This document shows, piece by piece, positions 42,964-51,448 of a stretch of DNA of 64,000 nucleotides. The stretch is from Chitinophaga silvisoli (lineage in GTDB: Bacteria > Bacteroidota > Bacteroidia > Chitinophagales > Chitinophagaceae): NCBI RefSeq assembly GCF_003412465.1, contig NZ_QTJV01000009.1, positions 434,001-498,000 on the forward strand, in the 5' to 3' direction. The stretch's first letter is position 1. Each line of letters begins with the position of its first letter. The notes beneath the pieces are model-generated. The model worked only from the letters and a program-made list of their open reading frames with translations, had not been told where the DNA came from and searched no databases. The translations under genes and the position numbers were made by a program.

Positions 42964-42983
42964 CCCCGGGACGTTTCCCGGGG
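42964..42983 (-). terminator. Terminator of the ECF sigma operon
   Basis: Arms CCCCGGGA and TCCCGGGG, with a T run on the minus strand. It lies about 70 bases beyond the DUF2807 gene. Confidence 0.82.
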
Positions 42984-43051
42984 TAATTCCCTTCCTAGGC
43001 AGGGAACAGTGTCACTTGAATCTACAAGCGACCAACAACTCTCTTACTTTA

Positions 43052-43768
43052 TCAGTCTATCTTCGTCACCTTTGAAGAGCCTGAAGAAGACTGGTTAATG
43101 GAAGGATTACCTTTGTAACGTACTTTGGCACCGCCTGACACGCTGATGTCCAGTTTCTTTTCTGCATTCACTGCCAGATCACCGCTACCGGACACTCCTA
43201 CGTCTACTGTTTCAGAGTTTAAGGCTAATGCATCGACACTTGCTGATCCTGAAATACCATATTCAACTTTGGTAACGGTTCCTCTCAGATTAATCTTGGT
43301 TGAACCGGACACTCCTACTTCCAGCTTTTCAGCTTTCAGATCCATATCTATTATTACACTACCACTAATTGCCAGTTCTACCTTATCCCCTTTCAGTGTA
43401 CCCTTGCTATAGAAGCCACCAGAACCGCTTGCAGCCAGGGATTTCACTTCTGCCATACTTACATTCACTGTAATTTTCTGTGATGGTTTTACATCATATC
43501 CTTTTTTCCAATGCAATTGCAATTCGCCGTTTTCTACTTCTGATACGATGTAAGGCAATATATTATCGTCTGCTTCAATCTCAATGGTTCCACCTGAACC
43601 TGGGGTGATATAGATATTGAAACTACCTGAAGCTGCAATGCTTTTGAAGGAGGCTGCAGATCTTGTTTCTTTCTTAATGGTGCCGCTACCTTTTACATGT
43701 TCTCTCTGTGCAAATGCTGTCACACTGGCGAACATGAGCATGAGGAATGCTATAGCTGTTGTTTTCAT
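43052..43768 (-). CDS. Exported DUF2807 (head GIN) protein, last gene of the sigma operon
   Basis: From the ATG at 43768 a signal peptide (about 1-20, ending AFAQ) leads into a 238-residue protein. It is built of short repeats with SGS, SGSG and GVSGS turns (SIAASGSFNIYITPGSGG, SLAASGSGGFYSKGTLKGDK, LEVGVSGSTKINLRG, VDVGVSGSGDLAVNA), the DUF2807 pattern, predicted as a right-handed beta-helix. Such proteins are secreted or outer-membrane-facing, with unknown function. It is the fourth gene behind the ECF sigma factor. The terminator follows. Confidence 0.88.
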   Translation of the reverse strand: MKTTAIAFLMLMFASVTAFAQREHVKGSGTIKKETRSAASFKSIAASGSFNIYITPGSGGTIEIEADDNILPYIVSEVENGELQLHWKKGYDVKPSQKITVNVSMAEVKSLAASGSGGFYSKGTLKGDKVELAISGSVIIDMDLKAEKLEVGVSGSTKINLRGTVTKVEYGISGSASVDALALNSETVDVGVSGSGDLAVNAEKKLDISVSGGAKVRYKGNPSINQSSSGSSKVTKID

Positions 43769-43802
43769 AATAGTGTTATTTAAAAGTTTATAAGGGATGG
43801 AA

Positions 43803-44888
43803 TTAGTTTGTACCGAATGAAACGTCACTGTATACACCATTTATGACCAGTGACGGCGACTGCTCACTGCCGTTTGCAGAGATTGCAGTATAGGTGGTGT
43901 TGGAAGCTTTCTTCACTGTGCTTTCGTTTTTCATAGCCAGCCCACTGTTGTGTACGTCGCCGCTATGAAGGACGAATTTAAACTGCAAAGCTATGCGGGA
44001 AGACATCCCCTGTAACTTTATATCGGCATAGGTAAGCCCTATTGATCCTCCTTTGAAATTATTGCCGATATTCTTTACTTTCAGGTCTCCATACACCAGC
44101 TTTGCACTGATTTCGGATTGTAAATCGCCGATTGTAAAATCTGAATAATTGCAGGTGATATTCAGTGAATTCGTCTTTGCTACTTTGTAATCATCATAGT
44201 TAGACTTTGAATCCAGCAGTTCTACTGTGCCCAGTTCATATTCTGAGTAATTGGATCGGGTATATATTGAACCGACATTGTCACATTTCAGATTGGAATA
44301 ATTAGCACGAACGGTCAGTGCATCTGCTTTCCCGATGCGGCCTTTATCACAATAATTCATGTTCAGCGTTAAAGACTTTTGTACTTCTTTAATATCGTAG
44401 GTACAATAATTCAGTCCCATTGTAGTGGGAAAACTCAGCACATCTGTCAACACATCTCCAAAGCTATTATCCAGGTCCAGCTTGCGCAGGTTTTCAGGCA
44501 CGTATACTTCATAGTCAATATTGACATAGTCTTTGCTATCTCTCTTTGCCCCCCAGTTAAATAGTTTACCAGTTCCTAAGGGATGATAACTGGTTTGCAG
44601 CGAAATCTCTCCGTTTGCATTGTTCTCATCAATGTCCACCATGTTCGCGGAGTTCTGCGCTTCTGAAGGATTTTTTCCAAAACCGGTGATGGTGATAGTT
44701 GCTTTCACGTGGTTCTGCTTCCAGGTATGAATGATGATCTTGCCATATTTATTAGATATGGACAATACTGAATTACTTCCATTCGCATACTCTTTCGCAA
44801 TTACACGTTTGAATTCACTGTCCCCTTTTTTTCCAAATGCCATTATTGGCAATAACAGTAGTAGTAATATTTTACATTTCGCTTTCAT
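43803..44888 (-). CDS. Exported beta-solenoid-like protein (DUF4097-like), third gene of the sigma operon
   Basis: The 361-residue protein has a signal peptide (about 1-19) and then short strands repeating about every 20 residues with N-Y-S/C turns (NYCTYDIKEV, NYCDKGRIGK, NYSNLKCDNV, NYSEYELGTV, NYDDYKVAKT, NYSDFTIGDL). This pattern is that of a beta-solenoid and resembles DUF4097-type adhesin-like proteins. Its start overlaps the end of the anti-sigma gene by 17 bases. I know no defined function. Its place beside the DUF2807 gene suggests that the two act on the same surface or envelope process. Confidence 0.75.
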   Translation of the reverse strand: MKAKCKILLLLLLPIMAFGKKGDSEFKRVIAKEYANGSNSVLSISNKYGKIIIHTWKQNHVKATITITGFGKNPSEAQNSANMVDIDENNANGEISLQTSYHPLGTGKLFNWGAKRDSKDYVNIDYEVYVPENLRKLDLDNSFGDVLTDVLSFPTTMGLNYCTYDIKEVQKSLTLNMNYCDKGRIGKADALTVRANYSNLKCDNVGSIYTRSNYSEYELGTVELLDSKSNYDDYKVAKTNSLNITCNYSDFTIGDLQSEISAKLVYGDLKVKNIGNNFKGGSIGLTYADIKLQGMSSRIALQFKFVLHSGDVHNSGLAMKNESTVKKASNTTYTAISANGSEQSPSLVINGVYSDVSFGTN

Positions 44889-45423
44889 AGTTTGACTGCT
44901 TTGGCTTAACGGGCTGTTTCTCTCTCAACTCATCAAGTATTTTATCAAGAAGGTCCAGCTTCAACTGATAATAGCGGACCATGGCTGCTTTAATTCTTTC
45001 ATTTCCCGGGTTCTGCACCAGTTCTGTTTCCAATACCTTGTAGGTATCGTTTCGTAGTTCCAGTTCCTTGCGGGCAGCGCTATCCAGTCCCAGCACGGCT
45101 GGCGGATAGGCTTTGATTTCAGAGAGGCGCTTTTCTATCTGGGAAGTATAGTACATACCGGCTTCCTGCAACTCTGGCGAAACGGTGGCTACCTGCGCCT
45201 GTTTCTTCATTTGCAGAAACTGGAAGATGACAATCGTGTTCACCACCAGTACCAGTACTGCTGCTACTTTGAGCCAATTGCGCCCCAACATTTGCAACAC
45301 TTTTCCTTTTTTCTTTGGTGCCAGCTCCTTCTCCAGTTTATCCCATAAAGCAGGTCTGGGTCCGGGCTGCTCAAATTCTGAACGGTGTTGCCTGATAAAA
45401 TCCTCAAAACTCTGTTCTGGCAT
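44872..45423 (-). CDS. Anti-sigma factor, single membrane helix
   Basis: The 183-residue protein has a cytoplasmic N-terminal part (about 1-48) starting MPEQSFEDFIRQHRSEFEQP, one membrane helix (about 50-71, LKVAAVLVLVVNTIVIFQF), and a periplasmic helical part (about 72-183). The start overlaps the sigma factor stop by one base (TGATG), a typical coupling of an ECF sigma factor with its anti-sigma factor. The zinc-binding motif of ZAS proteins is absent. It should hold the sigma factor inactive until a periplasmic signal arrives. The call rests on layout and position. Confidence 0.75.
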   Translation of the reverse strand: MPEQSFEDFIRQHRSEFEQPGPRPALWDKLEKELAPKKKGKVLQMLGRNWLKVAAVLVLVVNTIVIFQFLQMKKQAQVATVSPELQEAGMYYTSQIEKRLSEIKAYPPAVLGLDSAARKELELRNDTYKVLETELVQNPGNERIKAAMVRYYQLKLDLLDKILDELREKQPVKPKQSNYESEM

Positions 45424-45992
45424 CAGCGTATTGCATTTTTTTGTTTAATGATCTGTCGCACTTTATCTTTTGCACGCATGTACTGCGTTTTCACAGTAGA
45501 CTCCGATATATCCAGCATGGCAGCTATCTCCTTGTGGGAGTACTCTTCAAAGATGTAGAGGTTTAGCACAGTACGGTAACCGTGTGGTAAGTCCTGTATG
45601 GCATCTTTGATAGCGGAAACTGTCCAGGCGAAGCTATCTTCGTCCATTCCTGCTTTCTCTTCTGCGACTTCTATATTGTCCACTTCTTCGAAATACACTT
45701 TCTTTTTGCGCAGGTGGCTCAGGCAGTGATTAACCACTATCCGCTTGATCCAGGCCGTAACACTACCCGCATTTTCCAGGCGTTCAATGTTCCGGAAGAT
45801 CTGCATAAAGGCCTCCTGCAGTGTATCTTCAGCATCAGCCGTATTACCGGTCATACGCAAACAGATATTATACATTGCTTCTGAATAAGCATTGTACAGC
45901 TCGCGGAACGCGCGAACCTCTCCCTTTTTGCACTGGGCTACCAGGTGATCTGTTATTATAGTCTGATTCAAGTTGTTGGCTGATGCTTGCAT
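45423..45992 (-). CDS. ECF-type RNA polymerase sigma factor
   Basis: The 189-residue protein has sigma-70 region 2 (about 24-95: FRELYNAYSEAMYNICLRMT, DAEDTLQEAFMQIFRNIE, WIKRIVVNHCLSHLRKKK) and region 4 (about 130-182: LPHGYRTVLNLYIFEEYSHK, then EIAAMLDISESTVKTQYMRA). It directs RNA polymerase to a small set of envelope genes. It is the first gene of an operon with an anti-sigma factor and two exported beta-rich proteins. A motif directly upstream (46017-46023 and 45997-46001) recurs before the receptor gene at 48614, so it probably drives its own operon. The predicted transcript start is at or within a base or two of this ATG, so the mRNA may be leaderless. Confidence 0.94.
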   Translation of the reverse strand: MQASANNLNQTIITDHLVAQCKKGEVRAFRELYNAYSEAMYNICLRMTGNTADAEDTLQEAFMQIFRNIERLENAGSVTAWIKRIVVNHCLSHLRKKKVYFEEVDNIEVAEEKAGMDEDSFAWTVSAIKDAIQDLPHGYRTVLNLYIFEEYSHKEIAAMLDISESTVKTQYMRAKDKVRQIIKQKNAIR

Positions 45993-45996
45993 AATA

Positions 45997-46023
45997 AAGA
46001 CAATATTTTTAAAAAAGGTTGCA
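45997..46023 (-). promoter_or_regulatory. Proposed ECF-sigma promoter before the sigma gene
   Basis: On the minus strand TGCAACC (46017-46023) and GTCTT (45997-46001) are 15 bases apart, with TTTTTT after the first box. It has the form of an ECF promoter (AAC-type -35 and GTC-type -10). The same boxes occur before the receptor gene (48798-48825) and I found no third pair in the window. Confidence 0.55.
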
Positions 46024-46104
46024 CCGCTGATGGGATTTTTTTGGGGAAATTTGAATTAAAAGCAGTCAAATAATTAGCAATCAAACGATTAGGAGTTGAA
46101 AAAA

Positions 46105-46130
46105 AGGACGTAACCTCGGGGCTACGTCCT
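46105..46130 (-). terminator. Terminator of the TonB-type receptor gene
   Basis: Arms AGGACGTA and TACGTCCT around a 10-base loop, T run on the minus strand. Confidence 0.85.
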
Positions 46131-46166
46131 ATCCATCCTTATATGTACCTAAAAAACAGGCCGGTG

Positions 46167-48614
46167 TTAGTTGCTCTTCACACGGTTTTGTTCATCTTCC
46201 AGGCCGGTCTTGTGGTTGCGGGCAGCCTTAATATTCATGTTACCGAAGCGATAGCTGAATGCGAGGCGGACCTGTCTTGATTCCCATTTGGAATCGACTG
46301 ACATAAAGCGGCCGGCGTTGGTGAATGTTCCGCGGAAGCGCTGCTGATTGAATACGTCATTTATTGTCAGCTTCAGATTACCTTTCTTATGCAGGATGGA
46401 TTTGGATAATCCACAATCGAGTGCATACATAGGTTTCATTTTCATCAAACCCTCATCTGCGATCTGAGAAGACAGGTAGAAGAAAGTAGCTTCAGCTGTG
46501 ATACCGTAAGGCAGCGTGAAAGTATGCTGGGTACGGCCCATGAAACCACCTGATTCCACATTGACCAGGTTATTGTCTACTACTGTTGAATACTTTGCAT
46601 ACAGTCCCTGGAGGTAAGTATAGCTGTTCCACCACTTCGTGATCGGGAAAGGCATAGAGATACTAAAGGTGAAGTTGTCAGACTTTGCAATGTTCAGGTA
46701 CCGGTAGCGAAGGATGGATGTATCGCCGGTTGCCGGATCCTTTTCTGACTCTGCCACCTGTGTCATTTTATTGGAAGCATGTGCATATGCCACTGAAGTA
46801 GTCAGGAATTGTTTGAAGGTATGGCTTACTTCAAAGTTATTGCTGTAAGACGGCTTCAGGTAAGGGTTTCCTGCAATCTTGGTATATCTGTCCAGGTAAA
46901 ATTCGAAGGGGTTAAGGTCTTCGTAATCCGGGCGCTGTATACGGCGGCTGTAGGAAATGCCCAGCTGATGGTCTTTGGCTACATTGTAACTCATGAACAC
47001 ACTTGGGAACAGGTTGAAGTAAGTAGTATCTGTCACCTTGGAAATGGTTACTGAGTTACCTTCGATGTGTGACAATTCACCACGCAAACCAGCCTGCAGC
47101 GTGAGTTTCCTGAACTGCTTAGAGAAGTTGATATAACCGGCATTTACATTTTCCTTATAGATAAAATGGTTGGAGCGGTTATAGTCATACACCCAGTTGT
47201 TAAAGCGTAAAGAGTCAAAACGCGCATCGTTATCAGATTTTACAAAACTGAGTTTCAGTCCTGCTTCCAGTTTGGCCTGGTGTTTCAAAGGATTGACATA
47301 ATCAGCTTTGAAGGTTTTGATTTCGATTGTAGAAGGCTGCATGTTGCGGGTAGTATCGCCATGTACAAAATCTTTACCGGTGACATCATATACGTTTGAG
47401 AAGGTATTCAATCGTTTGCTGTCGTGGTTACGGGCATAGTCCAGATCGATGTTCAGTTCTTTGCCAGAAGTATCCAGGATACCTTTATAATTTATGTTAT
47501 AGGCCATCCTGTTCCAGTCCCCAGGGTTTCTTGAATCTGTGCGCAGAGTGGAATCTACAATACCACCGCTACCGATCATGGTTACAGAATTGGAAGGCAT
47601 GCTATAGTTTCTCAAAGCTGCATCGACCATCACTCCGATCGTGTGATTCTTGTTGATGAAATAGTCAACGCCTACTTTGGCACCGTTATAATCAGAGGAC
47701 TGGTTGTGGGTGTTCCTGTTATCAAACACATTTACTTTACCTTCTGCAGGATAGCTACGATACAATAACAAGGTCTGGTTGTTCTGGCGGTGGTTGTAGT
47801 TGTAAGAACCAAACACGTTGTACTTAGCGTTGCGGTGGTTCAGGTTCAGGCTACCATTATATTTAGGAGTAGCGCCGTAGCCACCGCCGAGAGTAATGCT
47901 ACCATTAGTACCAACGGTATTGTTCTTTTTCAGTTTGATGTTGATGATCCCGGCGTTGCCCGCTGCGTCGTATTTGGCGGAAGGATTGGTGATCAGTTCT
48001 ATTTGCTCAATATTGCTACTGGGCATACTTTTCAGCAGCGCGGCAACGTCCTGGGAACTCATGTTGGTGAGTTTTCCATCAATCATGATAACAACACCGT
48101 TTTTACCTTTCAGGCTGATATTGTCATCTTTATCTATAGTGATACCTGGTGATTTTTCCAATACTTCCATTGCATTGGCGCCAGCTCCTACTACACTGTT
48201 TTCAACGTTTACAACCATCTTGTCTACGCGCTGTTCTACGAATGGCTTTTTACCAGTCACGTTTACGGCTTTCAGGTTGCGGGTATCAGTAGTCAGGGAG
48301 AGGGCATTCACTTTTACAGGTGCATTTTTTACTTCGAATGGCTGGCTATACGCTTTAGTCATACCTACATAAGCAGCAGCTACGAGGTATTTCCCTTCTT
48401 TTACAGGTTCGATTTCATATTTACCATTTATATCTGCGATTGCTCCTTTTACGAGGGAAGAATCGGAAGCTTTTAACAAGGTGATGGTGGCAAACTCTAC
48501 CGGCTTATTACCGGTTTGAACTACCTGGCCGGACACTTTTCCTGAACCAGGAGTCTGGGCATAAGTGGCAACACCCAGGGTCATGATTGATAAAAGAATA
48601 GCTACTGTCTTCAT
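46167..48614 (-). CDS. TonB-dependent-receptor-like outer-membrane barrel, probable ECF target
   Basis: The 815-residue protein has a signal peptide (about 1-19, ending TYAQ), a carboxypeptidase-regulatory-like domain (about 25-110), a plug (about 125-230) with VNVENSVVGAGANAMEVLEK, GKNGVVIMIDGKLTNMSSQD and YDAAGNAGIINIKLKKN, and a large barrel (about 235-790). This is the family of TonB-type proteins with an OMP_b-brl_3 barrel. Its tail runs past the last strand (FSYRFGN) with about 27 polar residues. It could import a substrate or act in secretion. A consensus-like ECF promoter lies about 185 bases upstream, and a near-match house-keeping -7 box (TACCTTTA) also lies between. Confidence 0.88.
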   Translation of the reverse strand: MKTVAILLSIMTLGVATYAQTPGSGKVSGQVVQTGNKPVEFATITLLKASDSSLVKGAIADINGKYEIEPVKEGKYLVAAAYVGMTKAYSQPFEVKNAPVKVNALSLTTDTRNLKAVNVTGKKPFVEQRVDKMVVNVENSVVGAGANAMEVLEKSPGITIDKDDNISLKGKNGVVIMIDGKLTNMSSQDVAALLKSMPSSNIEQIELITNPSAKYDAAGNAGIINIKLKKNNTVGTNGSITLGGGYGATPKYNGSLNLNHRNAKYNVFGSYNYNHRQNNQTLLLYRSYPAEGKVNVFDNRNTHNQSSDYNGAKVGVDYFINKNHTIGVMVDAALRNYSMPSNSVTMIGSGGIVDSTLRTDSRNPGDWNRMAYNINYKGILDTSGKELNIDLDYARNHDSKRLNTFSNVYDVTGKDFVHGDTTRNMQPSTIEIKTFKADYVNPLKHQAKLEAGLKLSFVKSDNDARFDSLRFNNWVYDYNRSNHFIYKENVNAGYINFSKQFRKLTLQAGLRGELSHIEGNSVTISKVTDTTYFNLFPSVFMSYNVAKDHQLGISYSRRIQRPDYEDLNPFEFYLDRYTKIAGNPYLKPSYSNNFEVSHTFKQFLTTSVAYAHASNKMTQVAESEKDPATGDTSILRYRYLNIAKSDNFTFSISMPFPITKWWNSYTYLQGLYAKYSTVVDNNLVNVESGGFMGRTQHTFTLPYGITAEATFFYLSSQIADEGLMKMKPMYALDCGLSKSILHKKGNLKLTINDVFNQQRFRGTFTNAGRFMSVDSKWESRQVRLAFSYRFGNMNIKAARNHKTGLEDEQNRVKSN

Positions 48615-48797
48615 ATAAGGCGGATTAAGGATTTCTAAGTTTCTGTTTTTTAGCTAGTTAAATAATATAGAACCTTTATTAATCTAGTTCCTTTGTTTAT
48701 CAACTACAGTGTAAAGGTAGGTAGTTTGCATTGCATAGTACATAACTTTACATAAACGGTAATCAGGTAGGGATGATTGGTAAATTTGTTTTAAAAG

Positions 48798-48825
48798 AAG
48801 ACGCGGCAGGTATAAAAAGGTTGCA
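48798..48825 (-). promoter_or_regulatory. Proposed ECF-sigma promoter before the receptor gene
   Basis: On the minus strand TGCAACC (48819-48825) and GTCTT (48798-48802) are 16 bases apart, and TTTTT follows the first box, as before the sigma gene. It lies between the hemerythrin-gene terminator and the receptor start, about 185 bases upstream of the ATG. Confidence 0.5.
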
Positions 48826-48830
48826 AAAAA

Positions 48831-48860
48831 AAATCGCTTCTACTCAGGTAGAAGCGATTT
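48831..48860 (-). terminator. Terminator of the lgt-hemerythrin unit
   Basis: Perfect 13-bp arms AAATCGCTTCTAC and GTAGAAGCGATTT around TCAG, T run on the minus strand. Confidence 0.92.
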
Positions 48861-48881
48861 TATAATGAAGTAGGATCAGTA

Positions 48882-49310
48882 TTACCATTTGATGCTTTCG
48901 AGTACATCGGGCAGTTCCTGTTGTACTTTTTCGAAGAAAACTCTTTCTTCTTTGCGGATATGTTCTTCGAGGCTACGTGCCAACAGATCCAAAGCATCTA
49001 TCATATCTTTTTCTTCTGTTACGGTAAGGGCGCTGTACATGCGGGAGATGGACGAATGTTCCTGGTTTAATTCTTCCAGGAGACCATCTATTTCCGGGTC
49101 TTTACCCTGGCACAGCTCAAAGAGATATTCTTCTTTCTGAATGTGTGGCACCATTACTTCCTGAAATACTTTTACGATATAAGCCAGTTTTGCATCAGTT
49201 TCGAGTGGAAAGCCTTCATAGGGAGCAGCATCTTTCTTAAGATACCGGCATACGAATAATAAACGCTGGTGCTCCTGCGAGAGGGGCACTAAAGTAGAAT
49301 GACGTTGCAT
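48882..49310 (-). CDS. Hemerythrin-like domain protein
   Basis: The 142-residue protein is a four-helix bundle with the hemerythrin metal residues: His14 in LSQEHQRLL, His56 with Glu60/61 in PHIQKEE, His85 in LNQEHSSI, and His117 with Glu121 in EEHIRKEER. Such proteins bind a di-iron centre and serve in oxygen, nitric oxide or peroxide sensing or in iron handling. It starts two bases after the lgt-like gene, so it is probably co-transcribed. Substrate and role are unknown. Confidence 0.9.
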   Translation of the reverse strand: MQRHSTLVPLSQEHQRLLFVCRYLKKDAAPYEGFPLETDAKLAYIVKVFQEVMVPHIQKEEYLFELCQGKDPEIDGLLEELNQEHSSISRMYSALTVTEEKDMIDALDLLARSLEEHIRKEERVFFEKVQQELPDVLESIKW

Positions 49311-49312
49311 GA

Positions 49313-50611
49313 TCAGGATATGGTTTTAGCCGAATTATAAAGTTTACGGCAATACCAGATCAACACAGCTCCGCCTATTACCATGAGTGAAGAAATGATT
49401 TCTGCCTGGGTAGGATGAAATCCGAAAATATCATATTTAGTGTTCACTCTAATCTTCTCAATAAAGAATCGCTCGATACCATTCAGCATCAGGTAAATGC
49501 CGAAGACCATACCAGGTACTTTTATCTTTTTGCGGATACTCCATAATAATGCAAACAAAAGCAGGCAGGCAATGATTTCATACAGGGCTGTGGGATACAC
49601 AGATATTGGCAGCACGCTGCAATATCTGCCGGTACAACCAGGCATCAGTACCCCTTCGTTAATTACATTGTGCGGATAGCCATACGCAAAGAACCAGTCA
49701 GGCAGGAAACTGAGGCCCTGTGGTTTGGCAAAGGCTGCATGAGGAATGTGTTCCAGGCCACCGTACTGGCGGGCGAAGAATTGCTCATTGGCTTTGAGCA
49801 CTTCCTGGAACCTGGAAGGATCCACCTGGGTCACACGACCGGTAGTATCTGTTACATAGGCACTGTTGTAAATACCCCAGTCACCATCCCCGGAAAAATG
49901 ACACCCCATACGACCAACGCCATAAGCCAGCATAAGACCAGGGGCAGCACTGTCTATCAGTTGCAATACATCAATCTTCTTATTGCGGGCATACCGGATA
50001 ATGACAATACTCGCCACAATCAGACCACCGTAGAAAGTGAGGCCACTGAAGGAAAGCAGGGAACCGACAGGATCCTGTACAAAGTCGCCCCAGTTCTCCA
50101 GGTTATGAAAAATCTTTGCGCCAATCAGGCCAGCTACAGCAGCCATTACAGTAAAATCAGGTACACGCTGATAAGGATGTATCAGCTCAGTTACCGTCAC
50201 TTCTTTTTCGGCTTTGGCTTTCTGGCCGCTTCTATATTTAAGGTAAGCAACAGCAGCACCAACGATGATACCACCAATGAAGCTGCCTCTGGCAGACATC
50301 ACGAAAGACTGAAGGTCCTGGGAAACAGCGTCCCAGTCGGCTACAATCCCAATTATTTTAAATCCAAGAATAAAACCAATTACACCATTAATAATAATGT
50401 CAGTGGTAGTTACAGGTTTACCTTTTGTAATTTTTTCTGGAACAGCTTTCAATAATCCCAGTCGCTCTCTCCTTTTCAACTCACTGGTCAGGGTATAGGC
50501 GGCTGCAAGGAATGCAATAGCAACAAAGAAACCAAAGGTCTGAAACAGTTTAAGAAAGGGAAGTTCTAAACCCAACAGATCCTTGAATGCGTAATATAAA
50601 TTAGGATACAT
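49313..50611 (-). CDS. lgt: Prolipoprotein diacylglyceryl transferase, long Bacteroidota form
   Basis: From the ATG at 50611 (MYPNLYYAFKDLLGLELPFL) the protein has 432 residues and about eight membrane helices. The Lgt signature appears as GRMGCHFSGDGDWG (near 229-242), with Cys where E. coli has the conserved Asn of GR.GNF.N.E..G. The second landmark VYPTALYE lies near 338-345, and GIERFFIEKIRVN near 386-398. It is longer than E. coli Lgt (291 residues), with an N-terminal insertion (about 60-150) and a loop (about 245-330). Lgt adds diacylglycerol to lipoprotein cysteines. The GRMGC.F.GDGDWG variant seems usual in this phylum. The frame is also open from a TTG at 50617. Confidence 0.9.
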   Translation of the reverse strand: MYPNLYYAFKDLLGLELPFLKLFQTFGFFVAIAFLAAAYTLTSELKRRERLGLLKAVPEKITKGKPVTTTDIIINGVIGFILGFKIIGIVADWDAVSQDLQSFVMSARGSFIGGIIVGAAVAYLKYRSGQKAKAEKEVTVTELIHPYQRVPDFTVMAAVAGLIGAKIFHNLENWGDFVQDPVGSLLSFSGLTFYGGLIVASIVIIRYARNKKIDVLQLIDSAAPGLMLAYGVGRMGCHFSGDGDWGIYNSAYVTDTTGRVTQVDPSRFQEVLKANEQFFARQYGGLEHIPHAAFAKPQGLSFLPDWFFAYGYPHNVINEGVLMPGCTGRYCSVLPISVYPTALYEIIACLLLFALLWSIRKKIKVPGMVFGIYLMLNGIERFFIEKIRVNTKYDIFGFHPTQAEIISSLMVIGGAVLIWYCRKLYNSAKTIS

Positions 50612-50802
50612 AGCCAAAAAAAAATTGGTGATCTGAGTTTTCCTATGAACAAAGCCGAATTAGTCAGGAAGGAAAATCAAACCACCAAAGTAAGCTGTAA
50701 AAATCACAAATTCCAAATCATATTTACGTTTAATGTGAAATGCCTGACACAAAAATCAAATATATTTAGCGCCAGGCATTCTACATCTTACATAAGCAGA
50801 TC

Positions 50803-51216
50803 TTAACAATATTGTTCGAAAGCGTCGACCAGGTTTGCTGCAATCATTTGTGCAGGACGACCTTCAATCATGTGACGCTCGATGAAATGCACCAGCTGTC
50901 CATCTTTAAACAGTGCGATAGCAGGTGAAGACGGAGGGTAAGGCAGCAGGTGAGTACGGATCTGCTGGATAGCTGCTGTATCAAAACCTGCAAAGCTTGT
51001 AGTCAGCCTGTCTGGCTTCTTCTCGCTGTGCGCAACAGCCATCAATACACCCGGACGTGCACTACCAGCTGAACAACCACATACAGAGTTGATCATCACC
51101 AGTGTAGTACCAGCACCTTTTAATGTTTCATCTACCTGATCAGGTGTCAGCAATTCTTCAAAACCGTTATCTGTTAACTCTGCCTTCATTGGCATTACTA
51201 ATGCTGCTGGATACAT
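50803..51216 (-). CDS. Bacilliredoxin, BrxA/BrxB (YphP) family
   Basis: From the ATG at 51216 the 137-residue protein carries the thioredoxin-like VMINSVCGCSAGSARPG (about 39-55), with the CGC active site of BrxA/BrxB in place of CxxC. The family in Firmicutes removes bacillithiol from proteins; in Bacteroidota bacillithiol is found in some lineages. The frame is open further upstream, but the family begins at MYPAALVMPMK. A full -7 element lies at 51249-51256 (minus). Confidence 0.93.
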   Translation of the reverse strand: MYPAALVMPMKAELTDNGFEELLTPDQVDETLKGAGTTLVMINSVCGCSAGSARPGVLMAVAHSEKKPDRLTTSFAGFDTAAIQQIRTHLLPYPPSSPAIALFKDGQLVHFIERHMIEGRPAQMIAANLVDAFEQYC

Positions 51217-51248
51217 ATGAGTATAATTTTTTTGTTCGTCAATTTTTA

Positions 51249-51256
51249 CAAAGTTA
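51249..51256 (-). promoter_or_regulatory. -7 element of the bacilliredoxin gene
   Basis: TAACTTTG on the minus strand matches TAnnTTTG; a TTT-type -33 lies 20-21 bases upstream. The predicted leader is about 25 bases and supports the start at 51216. Confidence 0.55.
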
Positions 51257-51329
51257 CACAATCAGCAGATAAATAGAAAAACTTGAATGAATATGACTTT
51301 TTGACCGATACCAAACTTAAAACAAGACA

Positions 51330-51345
51330 TTTTGTCTCTACAAAA
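51330..51345. promoter_or_regulatory. Inverted repeat upstream of hsp20
   Basis: TTTTGT-CTCT-ACAAAA is a perfect inverted repeat about 105 bases before the hsp20 start, in the divergent region with the bacilliredoxin gene. It could bind a stress regulator; it is not a CIRCE element (no TTAGCACTC arms). Confidence 0.35.
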
Positions 51346-51448
51346 TACCTCATTACTAGCAAAATAGCAGTTTTTATGCCATGGTATTCCATTTGATTAT
51401 ACCTAACCGTTCAAATTTTTAAAACAAAACATTAAAACTCATAAAACC

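Noticed and set aside
51330-51345. Inverted repeat upstream of hsp20 as a CIRCE element
   Set aside because: CIRCE has TTAGCACTC and GAGTGCTAA arms; these are absent.
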